A stretch of DNA of 64,000 nucleotides from Brugia malayi (lineage: Eukaryota > Nematoda > Chromadorea > Rhabditida > Onchocercidae): assembly GCF_000002995.4 (NCBI RefSeq), contig NW_025062479.1, positions 20,890,721 through 20,954,720 of the forward strand. The letters run 5' to 3'. Within the stretch, counting starts at the first letter, position 1, and the number at the start of each line of letters is the position of its first letter. The position numbers and the translations under genes were made by a program. Shown here piece by piece: positions 54,210 through 64,000 of the stretch. The notes under the pieces are model-generated. The model was given only the letters and a program-made list of their open reading frames with translations, had not been told where the DNA came from and searched no databases.

Positions 54210-55132
54210 CTGTGGTCCAGATCGTCAGTGCGTAAATACATAAGTTCACCTCTTAGATTTCCTGGAAAAAGTTATGTTAGTCAACGCATCCACTTGAACA
54301 TGTTTTGTACCAGTTCCAAACAGTCTTTTCAGAAAATTTACAACACTTCTACACAATTAACTTTTGCAACTAAAAGTTCAACAAATCACAGCATACGCTT
54401 CTCAGACTGACCTTATTCTCGTCAAAGCTAGTTAACTAAATGTATGAACAATTGCACTCAATTTCTTGCGAACTGTTTTCGAAGTTCCGACACGTACTTA
54501 ACTTTCTAATATATACTTCTATGGGAAAAATGGGTTATAAACTTCATAAAATTGCTTCCTTATATCATCATCTATCTAAAGTGCATTGAACATTGTACTT
54601 CAAAATGTTGAATGTCATGCTAGTCAACTCATTCAAAGAATGAGATCGTTTTAGATTCCATTAAGTTAATCTAAATTATTTAAATAATATGAAAGAAATA
54701 CGCATATCATTGATACGAATGCACTTCGCAAACTTCATTAAAAATTTTGGAAACAATATATAACAGATGGCTTTTGCTTCCATTGAAACAGTAACACAGA
54801 ATTTGAAAACAAACTTTTACAAGCAATAAATAATGTACAACTTACAAATTATAAAGGAATCCACATAAAATTTAGTAGAAAAAGTATAAATAACGAATAT
54901 AACCCGCTCGCAGAATTATCTAATACTATATCATCACATCATATTTATAGGAATAATTTCTCGTCTCTCACAGATTCTAAAACATGTTTATCAAAGTACA
55001 GTTTTCCACCAAATAAAATATATCCCCTTTCATATGAATCCTTACAAACACGAACTTAACTGATGAGTAAAATAATTAAAAGAAGGATGGGTTTTACAAC
55101 AATCTCTTGAAAAAAAGAATAGTAGAGTCTTG

Positions 55133-55168
<36 letters not shown>

Positions 55169-55510
55169 ATCTCTTAAAAAAAGATTAGTAGAGTAAAAAA
55201 AAGTTTAAAATTCTCGATAACAAGAAATACGAGATCTGCAAAACTGGCTTTTATCAGTTATTTCGCAAACTTTATGAAATAGATGTAAGATTGTGCTTAT
55301 AATTTACTATGTCTTCAGTGTTAGTAAGAACATCTTCAATTTCAACCAGCTTTTGATAAAAGAAGTTCTCGATAAAAAAAAAAAAAAAGTGAAAAACATA
55401 TTATTTATCAGCTTCTGCCCAAACTTCTTGAAAAATATAACTACATCCAAATTATAACAACTGACAAATATATAAAATTTCTAACTAAACAAACTTCAAT
55501 CTATATAAGT
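54210..55510. other. Intergenic spacer, LAMTOR4-like to TRAPPC4
   Basis: About 1.3 kb between two head-to-tail minus-strand genes. It includes A32 at 55133-55164 flanked by a near-duplicate of about 26 bases. Nothing coding is supported. Confidence 0.5.
55102..55194. repeat. Duplicated segment around a 32-nt poly(A) run
   Basis: ATCTCTTGAAAAAAAGAATA..GAGT (55102-55129) and a near copy (55169-55194, TT in place of TTG, GATTAG in place of GAATAG) flank A32 at 55133-55164. Confidence 0.8.
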
Positions 55511-56959
55511 TCAAATTGTCAACATACTAAATTTATCTTGCCTTTCTATGAGGCATCGGATTGCGTCATCAAACCTCTGACATCTTATTGGCATATCGAT
55601 CGAATAAAAAGGATTTTTTAGAGCAAAATCGGCATAAAGCTCATAAATCCGTCGCAATAGTCCATCGACACCACTGCTCAGTGATAACGAGCCAACCACG
55701 ACAAATTTTACACCTGTCGTCGACTGGTAGCAGTAAAGCCTATAATTTCGCATTAATACTGAAGCTTCTGAATCAGACTTTACTGAAGTTTCAACACATC
55801 GTAAATTCAAACAAACTACATTTCATTAGAATAGCAATGAGTTGTTCTAATTACAGAAAAGAGAAAATCGAAAAGCATGTCATGATGCTGATAAAATAGT
55901 AAATTATGCTTAACATTTTGATCAACATCGCTAACATTACGGGAAAAAACTACTGCCGTGATGACAAGTCCTGAAATTTTGGACATGCATTAAACCGTTA
56001 CGCCGTTTGTTCAAAATATTTCTACAACATGTTTAAAATAACTATTTCATATTTGTCAACTACATACTTAGTATGAATTTTGCAAATCCACCTTAAAATC
56101 CAGATATTGTATATCTTATGAAAGCTGAAATAAATTAAAGTGTGAGTAGCAAAAATAAAGACCAAATAACAATAACAATAAATGAAACGTTACGAACTCC
56201 ATGATATAAGCCTTATGCTAAAAGCTATCCATATAAAACAAAACAAAAAAAGAAAAAAAAAAATCAAATATACTCACTTGAAGTGATTAGTAGTTAGAAC
56301 TTCAATGCCAGAACTTTTCAGGGCAGGACTCAGTTGAGCAGCGATTGTGTAAAGTGAATGGAATGTACTTGAAAGGATGATCTTTTCATTTGTTGTGATT
56401 GTTGGTGCCTGAAAACGTATGCTAAGAGGATAGCTTGCTTCTTCTTGGATAACATCCAGAACCATCTTCTCTACACCACCGAAAATCACTTTGCATGCTT
56501 GTACTGGGATGCCATTTATTGCGGACACCGTGTATCTAAACTAATTTGTTATACTAAAACTATACAATATTCAATTTAAAAGAGCAGTAAATGAAGTAAA
56601 CTAGCGTCAATAAATTTCAAATGAATTTATTTTGAAAGAACTTTATTAACAAATTGAAGTTTTACAATGTTAGTTGCCATATCAAATTCCAGACGACTCT
56701 TGTTATTAAAAAATGTTCAAAACTGACCAACTTTCCGAAATCCAAAAAGGAAAAAAAAAAAAAGAAAACGAAGAATAAACCTAAGACCAATTCCATCTCG
56801 TTCACCAAACACAACGGTTACTTTCTGATCAATAATATCAAGGACAATATCCAGCGGGTAACTAAATGTCTTCTCAACACCTGTAGAATCAACTTTGCCA
56901 TCCCAATCGTAAATCAAGCTTCCAGCTCGGTTAATTATAAATACATGCTGTATCAGCAT
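55511..56959 (-). CDS. TRAPPC4: TRAPP complex subunit 4 (synbindin)
   Basis: Three exons, 56959-56781, 56535-56278 and 55739-55511, join in phase to 221 aa (vertebrate TRAPPC4 is 219). The N-terminal longin-type half has FIINRAGSLIY, EKTFSYPLD and FGERDGI. The middle has SAINGIPV, YPLSIRF, TTNEKIILSSTFHSL and QLSPALKSSGIEVL. The C-terminus has CYQSTTGVKFVVV, LLRRIYELYADFALKNPF and DMPIRC. All are in TRAPPC4 order and spacing. The protein is a core subunit of the TRAPP tethering complex, which acts as exchange factor for the Ypt1/Rab1 GTPase in ER-Golgi traffic. The first intron splits the codon after GIGL, the second splits the HFK codon. Nothing is missing or frameshifted. Confidence 0.97.
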
Positions 56960-56972
56960 TTTCCAATCTAGA
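56960..56972 (-). promoter_or_regulatory. Candidate spliced-leader acceptor of TRAPPC4
   Basis: Minus-strand TTATTCTAG ends at 56968, leaving an 8-9-base leader before the ATG at 56959. Confidence 0.5.
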
Positions 56973-58233
56973 ATAACGGTATAACAACTCCTTAATATGA
57001 GAAGATTTTTACACCATACATCGTTATGTTATAAAACATAAATACAAAAGGATCTAAAATCCAAAATGTTTCATCCATGCTCTCTCACCGTCATTTATAA
57101 AAATCAAAGCATAAAAACAAAGAGAAACCCTTCCAAGTTTTTGAAGGCGAAAAAAAAAAGTAAAGAACTAAAAATCATATTGCTTGTCTTGACACAAAAT
57201 ATCATAAAATTTGATAATAAAATATTCATCAAACAAAAAATAATAATGGGTCGGGCAAACCATATGATAAAATCATCAATTACACTCTGCTAGCCAAAAT
57301 TTCACATATTATCATGTTGCAAGCTAAAAAAGAAATCATAACGTTGCAGGAAAATGTCTGCATATTCAATAATATCATACTGCATTCCCATTGCATTAAT
57401 CCAAATAATTTTAAATTATTTTTTCAAATTCTATTCATAGGCTAACACTTTTAATGAGTAATAATATGAACGAATTCATCACTAGCTGTCTTTCAAAAAT
57501 AATTCAACCCAAATTACCACATCACATATTTCAGCCCCCCAAGCAAAACCCAAGTCCAACAAATGCAAATCTTCCCGAGCGTTATGTGCATATATGCATA
57601 TGTAGAAACTCCATTTAACGCAGAACAATCATGCAATTTTGTTTCCAATCATTCAAGATTGTATTTCAGAAACAGTAATGAATAGATTTCAAATATAAAT
57701 TAGGCTAACATGGTTAACTATTTTAACATCTGCATAGCAAAATAGCACATCTGAAAACTAATTGGTAATACAAAAAAACATATATAAAAAGTATAAATAA
57801 TAAAAAACAAAGATTGATGCAAAAGGTAATAAAAACGAAAGATTGATGTAAAATTAATTTCATCATTATGAAAAATGAAAAATTCATAATCGAACATACA
57901 ATATGACCAAATGATCGAATATGTAAGAGAATTTCACGTGAAAAAGTAACTTTATCACTTCAATGCATTTTGTTGTTATAATTTTTCACTATATGAATGA
58001 TTTTAAATTATTGATTGGTTCAATTGAAAAAACTTTTCAAATTTATTTCTAAACATTCCATTGCTTCAACTTTATTTTATCATATTTGAATCAGAGCATA
58101 CAATACATGAAAAATACACACGAAATTAAAAATATAAAAATAAAAGTTAAAAATATATGCAGAACTGTAGGATAATTTGATGAGTTACAAACTATTTACT
58201 GCTGTTGAATTTTAATTTCCAAAGTAAAATTCA

Positions 58234-58236
<3 letters not shown>

Positions 58237-58297
<61 letters not shown>
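58237..58297. repeat. AT dinucleotide microsatellite
   Basis: Twenty-six AT units, one GT interruption at 58289, then a short AT tail. Confidence 0.95.
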
Positions 58298-59063
58298 AGG
58301 AAAATTGAAATGGTTAAGTCTTTTTTTTTTCTTTTAAAATAAACGATAGTATGAGATAGAATGTTACTAACTTTGAACTACTAACTAATTCAAAAGAAGT
58401 TCAAAGCGAATTGTTCGTTTTATAGTTTTAAAATTTTCTAATGAACTAATTTTTTTCTTTTCTTTGAAAAGAAAAATCTTTTTGTAATTATGTCAACAAT
58501 TATTCTTTCTTTTTCCCTGTGATTTCCCGGTTAAAAGGTCGATCAGAGTTTTTCTTAAACTTTTTAAAATGCCATTCTTTCCTTCATCAATTATACTTTC
58601 TTGATTTTAAATCACAAAAGTATATTACAGAAGAAATAGATACAAAGGATACATTGATGGAATAAATGAATACAGGGATGGATAAGTTTTATATAAATTA
58701 TGCAGATGTTAAAATAGTTTATTGATAACAAACAAAAGGAAACAGTATTATACAATCAATATTTTAAAATTTAAAATTTTTGAAAATGATATTTACAGTG
58801 CTAAAAATGGCAGTTGAGAGTTTTCCACCTGAATTAGTCGCTTTGAAGAAACTTTAGAAAAACGATGAAGAAAAAAAGACATTTAGCCATAGATGATTAA
58901 AAAATTGCTAGGATTTTTTCAAAATGATTGTAATTGACAAAAATTTTTGCATTTTAAAATCTTGAGAAGCAAAAAAAAGAAAAAATCACTTGGTCTAATA
59001 GAAATACCAAATAAAATGTTTGAATTATGTAAAAAATATGCCAAATAAATTTAGAAGTTAAAA

Positions 59064-61252
59064 TCAGTGTTTACGTGTACGCTTTTTTTTCAAACCATGC
59101 AGTACACTTTTCAATTTTTCACTTTTTGTTTGTTCCGTAAAAAAGCGAACTGTTGGCGGTAATTGATTCAAAATTAAATTTCGCATTACATCTACATGAT
59201 AAGCTTCAGTTCTACCAGCGTAACTTACGCGATACTGAAAATTTCCAACGCGGCTAACTGATCTTTCCTACAATGTTATATTCAATTATTAGTTACATTT
59301 TTTTTTTCCTCGTACCTAACATTTAGCGCTTTTAATAATAAATTATGTATGATTCGATTTTTTGAATCCATTTGTTAGCTAACAAAAAAAAAAAAAAAGA
59401 AAACTGAAAGTAAGAGTTTAATTGAGAACAGAAAGTAAAATAAAATACAAGAAAATGTGAACATTCACATCTTTTTATTCACTTATTCATTACTTTTAGA
59501 ATGAAATTTTTCGCAACAAATTTTTTTGAAAGCTATCATTTGAATAGAATTTAGAATGTAATTTCAGGCCAATTGCAGATGATAAATTTACGGAACATGC
59601 AGAAATTGAAAAATTAAATCTTTGAAAATATTTACTGTGAAAGAATTGTGATACTACAAATTAGTTTTGACTTACTTGACTGGAAGCAATAGCTTCACGA
59701 TAGATATCTGCTGCTTCTTGCATTGCAGTATTAAATTTTCTAAGCTCATCCAATCCTATTGCTGGTCCTTTTCCTCTCCTAATGAGAATTAATGCTTGTA
59801 ACTAAAAGGAATTTTAAAGAAAACTCAAAAAAAAAAAAAAAAAAAAAAAAATTTATTCCTTAGTTATTAAATGATCTGCTTTATCTAATTAATATTGCTT
59901 GACAAGCTTAACTGATGTTTATCCATGTAGTTAATTCAGTCTTATCAATTTAGTAGATGGAGAAATAGTGTAATTGATAATAGAGATTTAAGGAATGAAG
60001 AAGGAATTAAATTGAGGAATAAATAAGAGTTAGAATTGAATCGCTAAATGTTATTAAATCTGTGTAACATATAATAAATACAAATGTCCTATTTCATTTT
60101 TTTTTTAGTATATTACATTATTGAGATTATTAGATTTAAATTTCAAAAAAGAAAAAAAAAAGATAAAAATGCTTTTTGATTGAGAAATACAATAGGTTAC
60201 AATATGCATTAATTGTAACCTTACTGCAAGAAAATATAAATTACCTGTGCAGCAGTATTCCATATCAGTTCGCTATCTGCTTTAGTTGCTTTCAATATTT
60301 CAACTTTATATTTTTCATCTTCACTAATTTCTCTCTGATCTGAGGGATTAAAACATGGTACCTGTAAGGGTTCTCCACTTGCTGTTGATGCTACTGTAAC
60401 AAATAAATTTGAGAGCTCATTATCTATTCTAATCATTATAAATTACGAGATTTATAATCAATAAAAAAAAAATTATGATCAATAAAAGCTAATTTAATTT
60501 GTAAAATTCTGTAGAAAATGTTGCAATATTTTTTTTTTTATAATTAATAAATATTGGATAATAAGTAATTATTCCCGGGATAATTCGGATGTGTTATTGA
60601 CAAATGAAAGTTTTTTTTTTTTTTTTCCTTGCATTAATTATGGTATTGCAATGCAAACAATTTAAAGATCAAACAGAGCAAATATAGAATGTAAACTTTT
60701 TTATTCTTTCTTTCCAGAGCAATTTGCCTTAATTGATGTATACAAAGCTAAGCTATGCTCCTTTGTTTGTTTTTTATTATGAAAAAAATTGAAACAAAAA
60801 AAAAAAAAAAGAAATGAAAACAAAGAGCAATATGAAATAATTGAATAACCTGGTGATAGCTTTAAAATTTGTTCCAAATATTTTTCCGCATGTATTCCAG
60901 CAGTTCGTTCAATATCAACTCGTCCTACATTAGATGGTACTGCCATCATTAAGCATTTTACATATTGTGCCCAGAGCTCTGGTACCGTTAAATTTTCGAG
61001 GACCTTTTCACTTATATTTGATGATTCATCCGGTGCAGATGAGATAGTTGAACCACTTGGAGCAGTGGAAATAGGATTTGATGATTCATCTGATATGAAT
61101 GAGATAGAGGAAGTGCTCGGTGTGGCGGAACTTGACGGATCCACGGAACCAATTTCTGGTCCAGCCTCAAAGAAAGGTTCAAATGAAGAAGAGGTCTCTA
61201 ATGTTTCATCGGTCTCTTCTCTGCTACTTTTTTTCGATTGTTTCCTACTCAT
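59064..61252 (-). CDS. Unrecognised protein with Ser-rich N-terminus
   Basis: Four exons, 61252-60850, 60393-60245, 59801-59676 and 59267-59064, join in phase to 293 aa. Residues 1-85 are Ser/Glu/Thr/Pro-rich with a loose repeat (ISDESSNPISTAPSG, then ISSAPDESSNIS), so probably disordered. Residues about 87-245 look helical (VPELWAQYVKCLMMAV, AGIHAEKYLEQILKL, KATKADSELIWNTAAQ, ELRKFNTAMQEAADIYREAI). The C-terminus is basic (LKKKRTRKH), which could be a nuclear or RNA-binding signal. No signal peptide and no membrane segment. I recognise no family. The minus-strand AATTTTAG ending at 61264 leaves an 11-base leader before the ATG, suggesting trans-splicing. Gene status is inferred from the consistent phase and non-repetitive sequence. 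Confidence 0.72.
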
Positions 61253-61266
61253 TTTCGAGAAATCTA
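61253..61266 (-). promoter_or_regulatory. Candidate spliced-leader acceptor of the Ser-rich gene
   Basis: Minus-strand TTAATTTTAG ends 11 bases before the ATG at 61252. Confidence 0.5.
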
Positions 61267-62172
61267 AAATTAACTAATCAGTTTTTCTTAAATTACGCAA
61301 CCGCAAAAAAAAAAAAAAAAAAAATACGCAAAAAAAAAATCGGTCCTGAACAAAGCAAAATTAAAATATATAAAAGTTCTGTTGTAATTTCTTAATTAGT
61401 AAAATCAATTAGTTATTAAACTACTCAATAAAGAATGATAATGACAGTACGTAATAAAAATATAATAATTTAAAGAACACAGAAACTTGAATAGGTAATG
61501 AAACATTTTTGATTTAATTTTTATTTAAATAATATCGAATAGATATAAATTCGAAATTAAAATATGAATGTTTTAAGAAATTTTCTTATTATCATATGGC
61601 GAAAAAGAAAGAAATGGACTTATATCGTACTTCAGTTGTTATCAATGTATATTAAAATACTAAATTTAAAAGCCTGAAACTTTCTACACCATTTGAAGAA
61701 ATGATAAAACAATTTTGTTGCAGAATGTAAGTGATAACATTATTTAGCTATATGAGAATGTGAGGAAAAATAAGACAAATGAATCAAAATAGGATAGAAT
61801 TGAATGATAAGTAAACGAGCTTGAACAATGAGAAATAACAAGAATCAAATAACAATCCCAGTGAAATAAAAAGTATACTTAAAATAAAGAATGCAACAAC
61901 AACGAAGAACAGACCAATTAGATGATTTTAGCTTGATGATAGTTAAACTGCGATCATCACATACAGTGATCAAAGTAAAGTGAAGAAACTTAATGAGAAT
62001 GAAAAAATAAACAGTATAGCTAATTGTAAATAGTGATAGATGGATATTAGGAGTGAAAATTAACTTTTCAGTAAGATTAAAGTTCTAAGCATAGAATTAT
62101 GACAAATTTTTTACTCTGATAAATTAAAAACGAAAACGATCATATAAAATCAATTAATCAAATCTTAGTTCA

Positions 62173-62344
62173 TGTTATACGGAAACCGAAAAATGATCGT
62201 AGTATTGGGTATCAAAAATTATACAGTAATCGAAAATGATCGTAGTATTGGGCATCAAAAATTATACAGTAATCGAAAATGATCGTAGTATTGGGCATCA
62301 AAAATTATACAGTAATCGAAAATGATCGTAGTATTGGGTATGAA
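62173..62344. repeat. 43-bp tandem repeat, about four copies
   Basis: The unit contains AATCGAAAATGATCGTAGTA and TTGGGCATCA. Copies start at 62228, 62271 and 62314 (exact 43-base period), with an earlier diverged copy from about 62184. It lies 80-250 bases beyond the stop codon of the upstream minus-strand gene, possibly in its 3' UTR. Confidence 0.9.
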
Positions 62345-62421
62345 ATTTTTGGATTCATTGCAATCATTGTATGATAATGAAGAAATGATCAGATAAATTG
62401 GCTATCAAATTTTAGTAATTA

Positions 62422-64000
62422 CTATACAGTAATTGTAACTGATTCATCTTTTGCTATTTCACAAATCATTGCATTTCTGTAAGCAGTCAAACCAGGAACT
62501 CCCGGTATGAGACTGAAGAATTGTCTTTCAATTCTTGTAGCAATTTCAAAGGATTCTTCCCTAATTGTCGTAAGTGTAATTTTGTCAGGTTTAATTTTAT
62601 CTATAGCTTCCATTAATTCTGGATTTTCTCTCAAGCGTTCCAATAACTGCAAAAAAAAAAAAAAAAAAAAAAAAATTACAAATGAAAGGAAGAAAACTGA
62701 AATTATGGAAAAAAAAAATACATTAATCATTCATTAAATACTTAATGTTTCGCAAGTTTAAAGGATGAAAAATGGAATAAATGATTAAAATAATTGTATG
62801 TAATTTGTTTCAATCGAATTTGATTTGTCAATGATCATAAATTTGAATCAGAAATTCTTTTCAAAAGTAATCAAGAAAAAAATTAGGAAAGAAAGATTTA
62901 CGTTATTAGCATTATATTCTGTTGGTTGATTCATTATACCTGCATATTCAGTATCAATCATATTTATAAATTTGTTCCATTTTTCCTGAGATTTCTCATC
63001 TAACATTGCTGCATACCTTCTCATTAATTTAATCTTTCTTTCTTGCTAAAAAAAAAATTCAAATAAAAAATTAAATTTTATAAGAAATAAACTGAATTTT
63101 TTATATACATACAACTTTTACTGATTTAAGACAATTGTTCTATTTGTTTTCAGACTTATTTAAACTCGTTCCTTTCACTCCTCAATTACAATTACTCATA
63201 TTTCGTTGTGATCATGCATCAAGATATGAAGAAATGTCAAATTAAAACAAATAAATTGAAGTTATCGAGATGGATCAATTATGAAAAAGATTTACAGACC
63301 AATTGTTTTTTGTAATAAATCATTTTAACTTAGATGAAATATAAATAATTGAGCTAATCATCATAAGTTATATAATAGATAATTTTTTTTTTAAAAAAAA
63401 AAGCTGCGCAAAAATTAATTTTATTTATATGAATAATACAAAAACAATATAAGCATAATGTTTTAAATCATCGAAAAGAAAAAAAAAAAAAAAAAAACTA
63501 TAAACAATTGATAAAAGCGCAAAATGATTTTGCAAAACATACCACAGCACTGTTAAGATATAATAATGTGTGTATTTCTTTCCGTGTTCGCATTCGTATT
63601 TCATTCAAATGTTCTTCCATTTCATCTTTTGGTGGCGGACTTTGATCACGTCTGAACCAACAGCGCTTCAACACTTGCAAATTTTTACATTTCTTCTTCT
63701 TTTTTGGCTCTTTTTTCTCTTCTTGGCTCTCAGATGTTTCCTGTTCAGGTCTTTCAGAATCAGCTATTTGCGATGCATCATTGAACTTTTCCTGAACTTC
63801 AGTTTCAGTACCCGTATCTTCACTTGAATCTGTCGTTTGTGACATACCTTGAGCTTCAGTTCCAGTAACATCTCTACTCTTCGTACCTCTACCTGAAGTT
63901 ATCGTTTGTGACATACCTTGAGCTTCAGTTCCAGTAACATCTCTACTCTTCGTACCTCTACCTGAAGTTATCGTTTGTGACATACCTTGAGCTTCAGTTC
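62422..64000 (-). CDS. Unrecognised protein with 23-residue repeats, partial (N-terminus off right edge)
   Basis: Three exons within the window, 64000-63543, 63045-62902 and 62646-62422, join in phase, giving about 274 residues. The first exon opens with an in-frame repeat of 23 residues (SQTITSGRGTKSRDVTGTEA plus QGM), then an acidic Glu/Ser/Gln stretch, a Lys-rich patch (EEKKEPKKKKKCK) and RRDQSPPP. The last part is likely helical: EMEEHLNEIRMRTRKEIHTL, RYAAMLDEKSQEKWNKFINM, LLERLRENPELMEAIDKI. It ends VTITV. No membrane segment is visible in this part; the true start and any signal peptide lie beyond base 64000. I recognise no family. Like its neighbour it is a disordered-then-helical protein, but I see no convincing alignment between the two. 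Confidence 0.68.
63843..64000. repeat. 69-bp coding tandem repeat
   Basis: Copies begin at 63843, 63912 and 63981, exactly 69 bases apart; the array continues past the window. Copies are identical as far as visible, so it is young or homogenised. The period is a multiple of three and keeps frame. Confidence 0.95.

Larger units (their letters stand above)
56960..59063. other. Intergenic spacer upstream of TRAPPC4
   Basis: About 2.1 kb, AT-rich, including a TA microsatellite at 58237-58297. Its open frames carry no domain signal. Confidence 0.5.
61253..62421. other. Intergenic spacer between the two unrecognised genes
   Basis: About 1.2 kb of AT-rich DNA holding a 43-bp tandem repeat near its upstream end; no coding sequence supported. 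Confidence 0.5.

Noticed and set aside
60394..60436. Minus-strand start at 60436 (RIDNELSNLF) for the Ser-rich gene
   Set aside because: It is upstream of the TTACAG acceptor that keeps phase with the first exon, so it is intronic.
1..64000. tRNA, rRNA, CRISPR arrays, bacterial operons or viral genes
   Set aside because: No cloverleaf, ribosomal or spacer-repeat pattern was seen by eye. Genes are spliced and eukaryotic; a formal covariance scan could still reveal small RNAs.

Overview
The window is eukaryotic and very AT-rich, with split genes, short T-rich introns ending in TTTCAG/TTTTAG, and several acceptor-like sites a few bases upstream of start codons, as expected for spliced-leader trans-splicing. 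Together with the protein set this points to a nematode. Introns of a few hundred bases and the base composition suggest a clade III / filarial-type genome, but the species cannot be fixed from the sequence alone. Nothing bacterial, organellar or viral was seen.

Left block (1-4.2 kb, minus strand): a PNPLA4-like patatin lipase (six coding exons, 267 aa, catalytic Ser and Asp present) lies upstream of an EBAG9/RCAS1-like gene that runs off the left edge. The two are head-to-tail, about 0.7 kb apart. Desert (4.2-32 kb): about 27.8 kb with no coding exon I can support. It holds homopolymer runs, GA/CT, TG/TATG, ATT and ATC microsatellites, several inverted repeats, clusters of transcription-factor-like motifs and a few less AT-rich islands. 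It may be 5' regulatory DNA or a long 5' UTR intron of the next gene.

Centre (32.05-50.24 kb, plus strand): one large gene, reconstructed as 22 coding exons joining in phase to 1354 aa. It encodes an FNDC3-family protein with a low-complexity N-terminus, the conserved family N-terminal block, nine fibronectin type III domains and a C-terminal membrane anchor.

Right block (53.0-64 kb, minus strand, convergent with FNDC3): a LAMTOR4-like Ragulator subunit (two exons, 89 aa), TRAPPC4/synbindin (three exons, 221 aa), and two genes with no recognised family. One is Ser-rich (293 aa). The other runs off the right edge and starts, within the window, with an in-frame 23-residue tandem repeat.

The recognised genes share a loose membrane theme (lipid hydrolysis, secretory-pathway tethering, lysosomal signalling, membrane-anchored FN3 protein), but nothing shows that they form one system. 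The strongest unexplained signals are a perfect 42-bp palindrome downstream of FNDC3, an 18-bp perfect hairpin in FNDC3 intron 1, and the long desert itself. Exon limits come from frame, splice-site and family-similarity reasoning by eye; no search was run.
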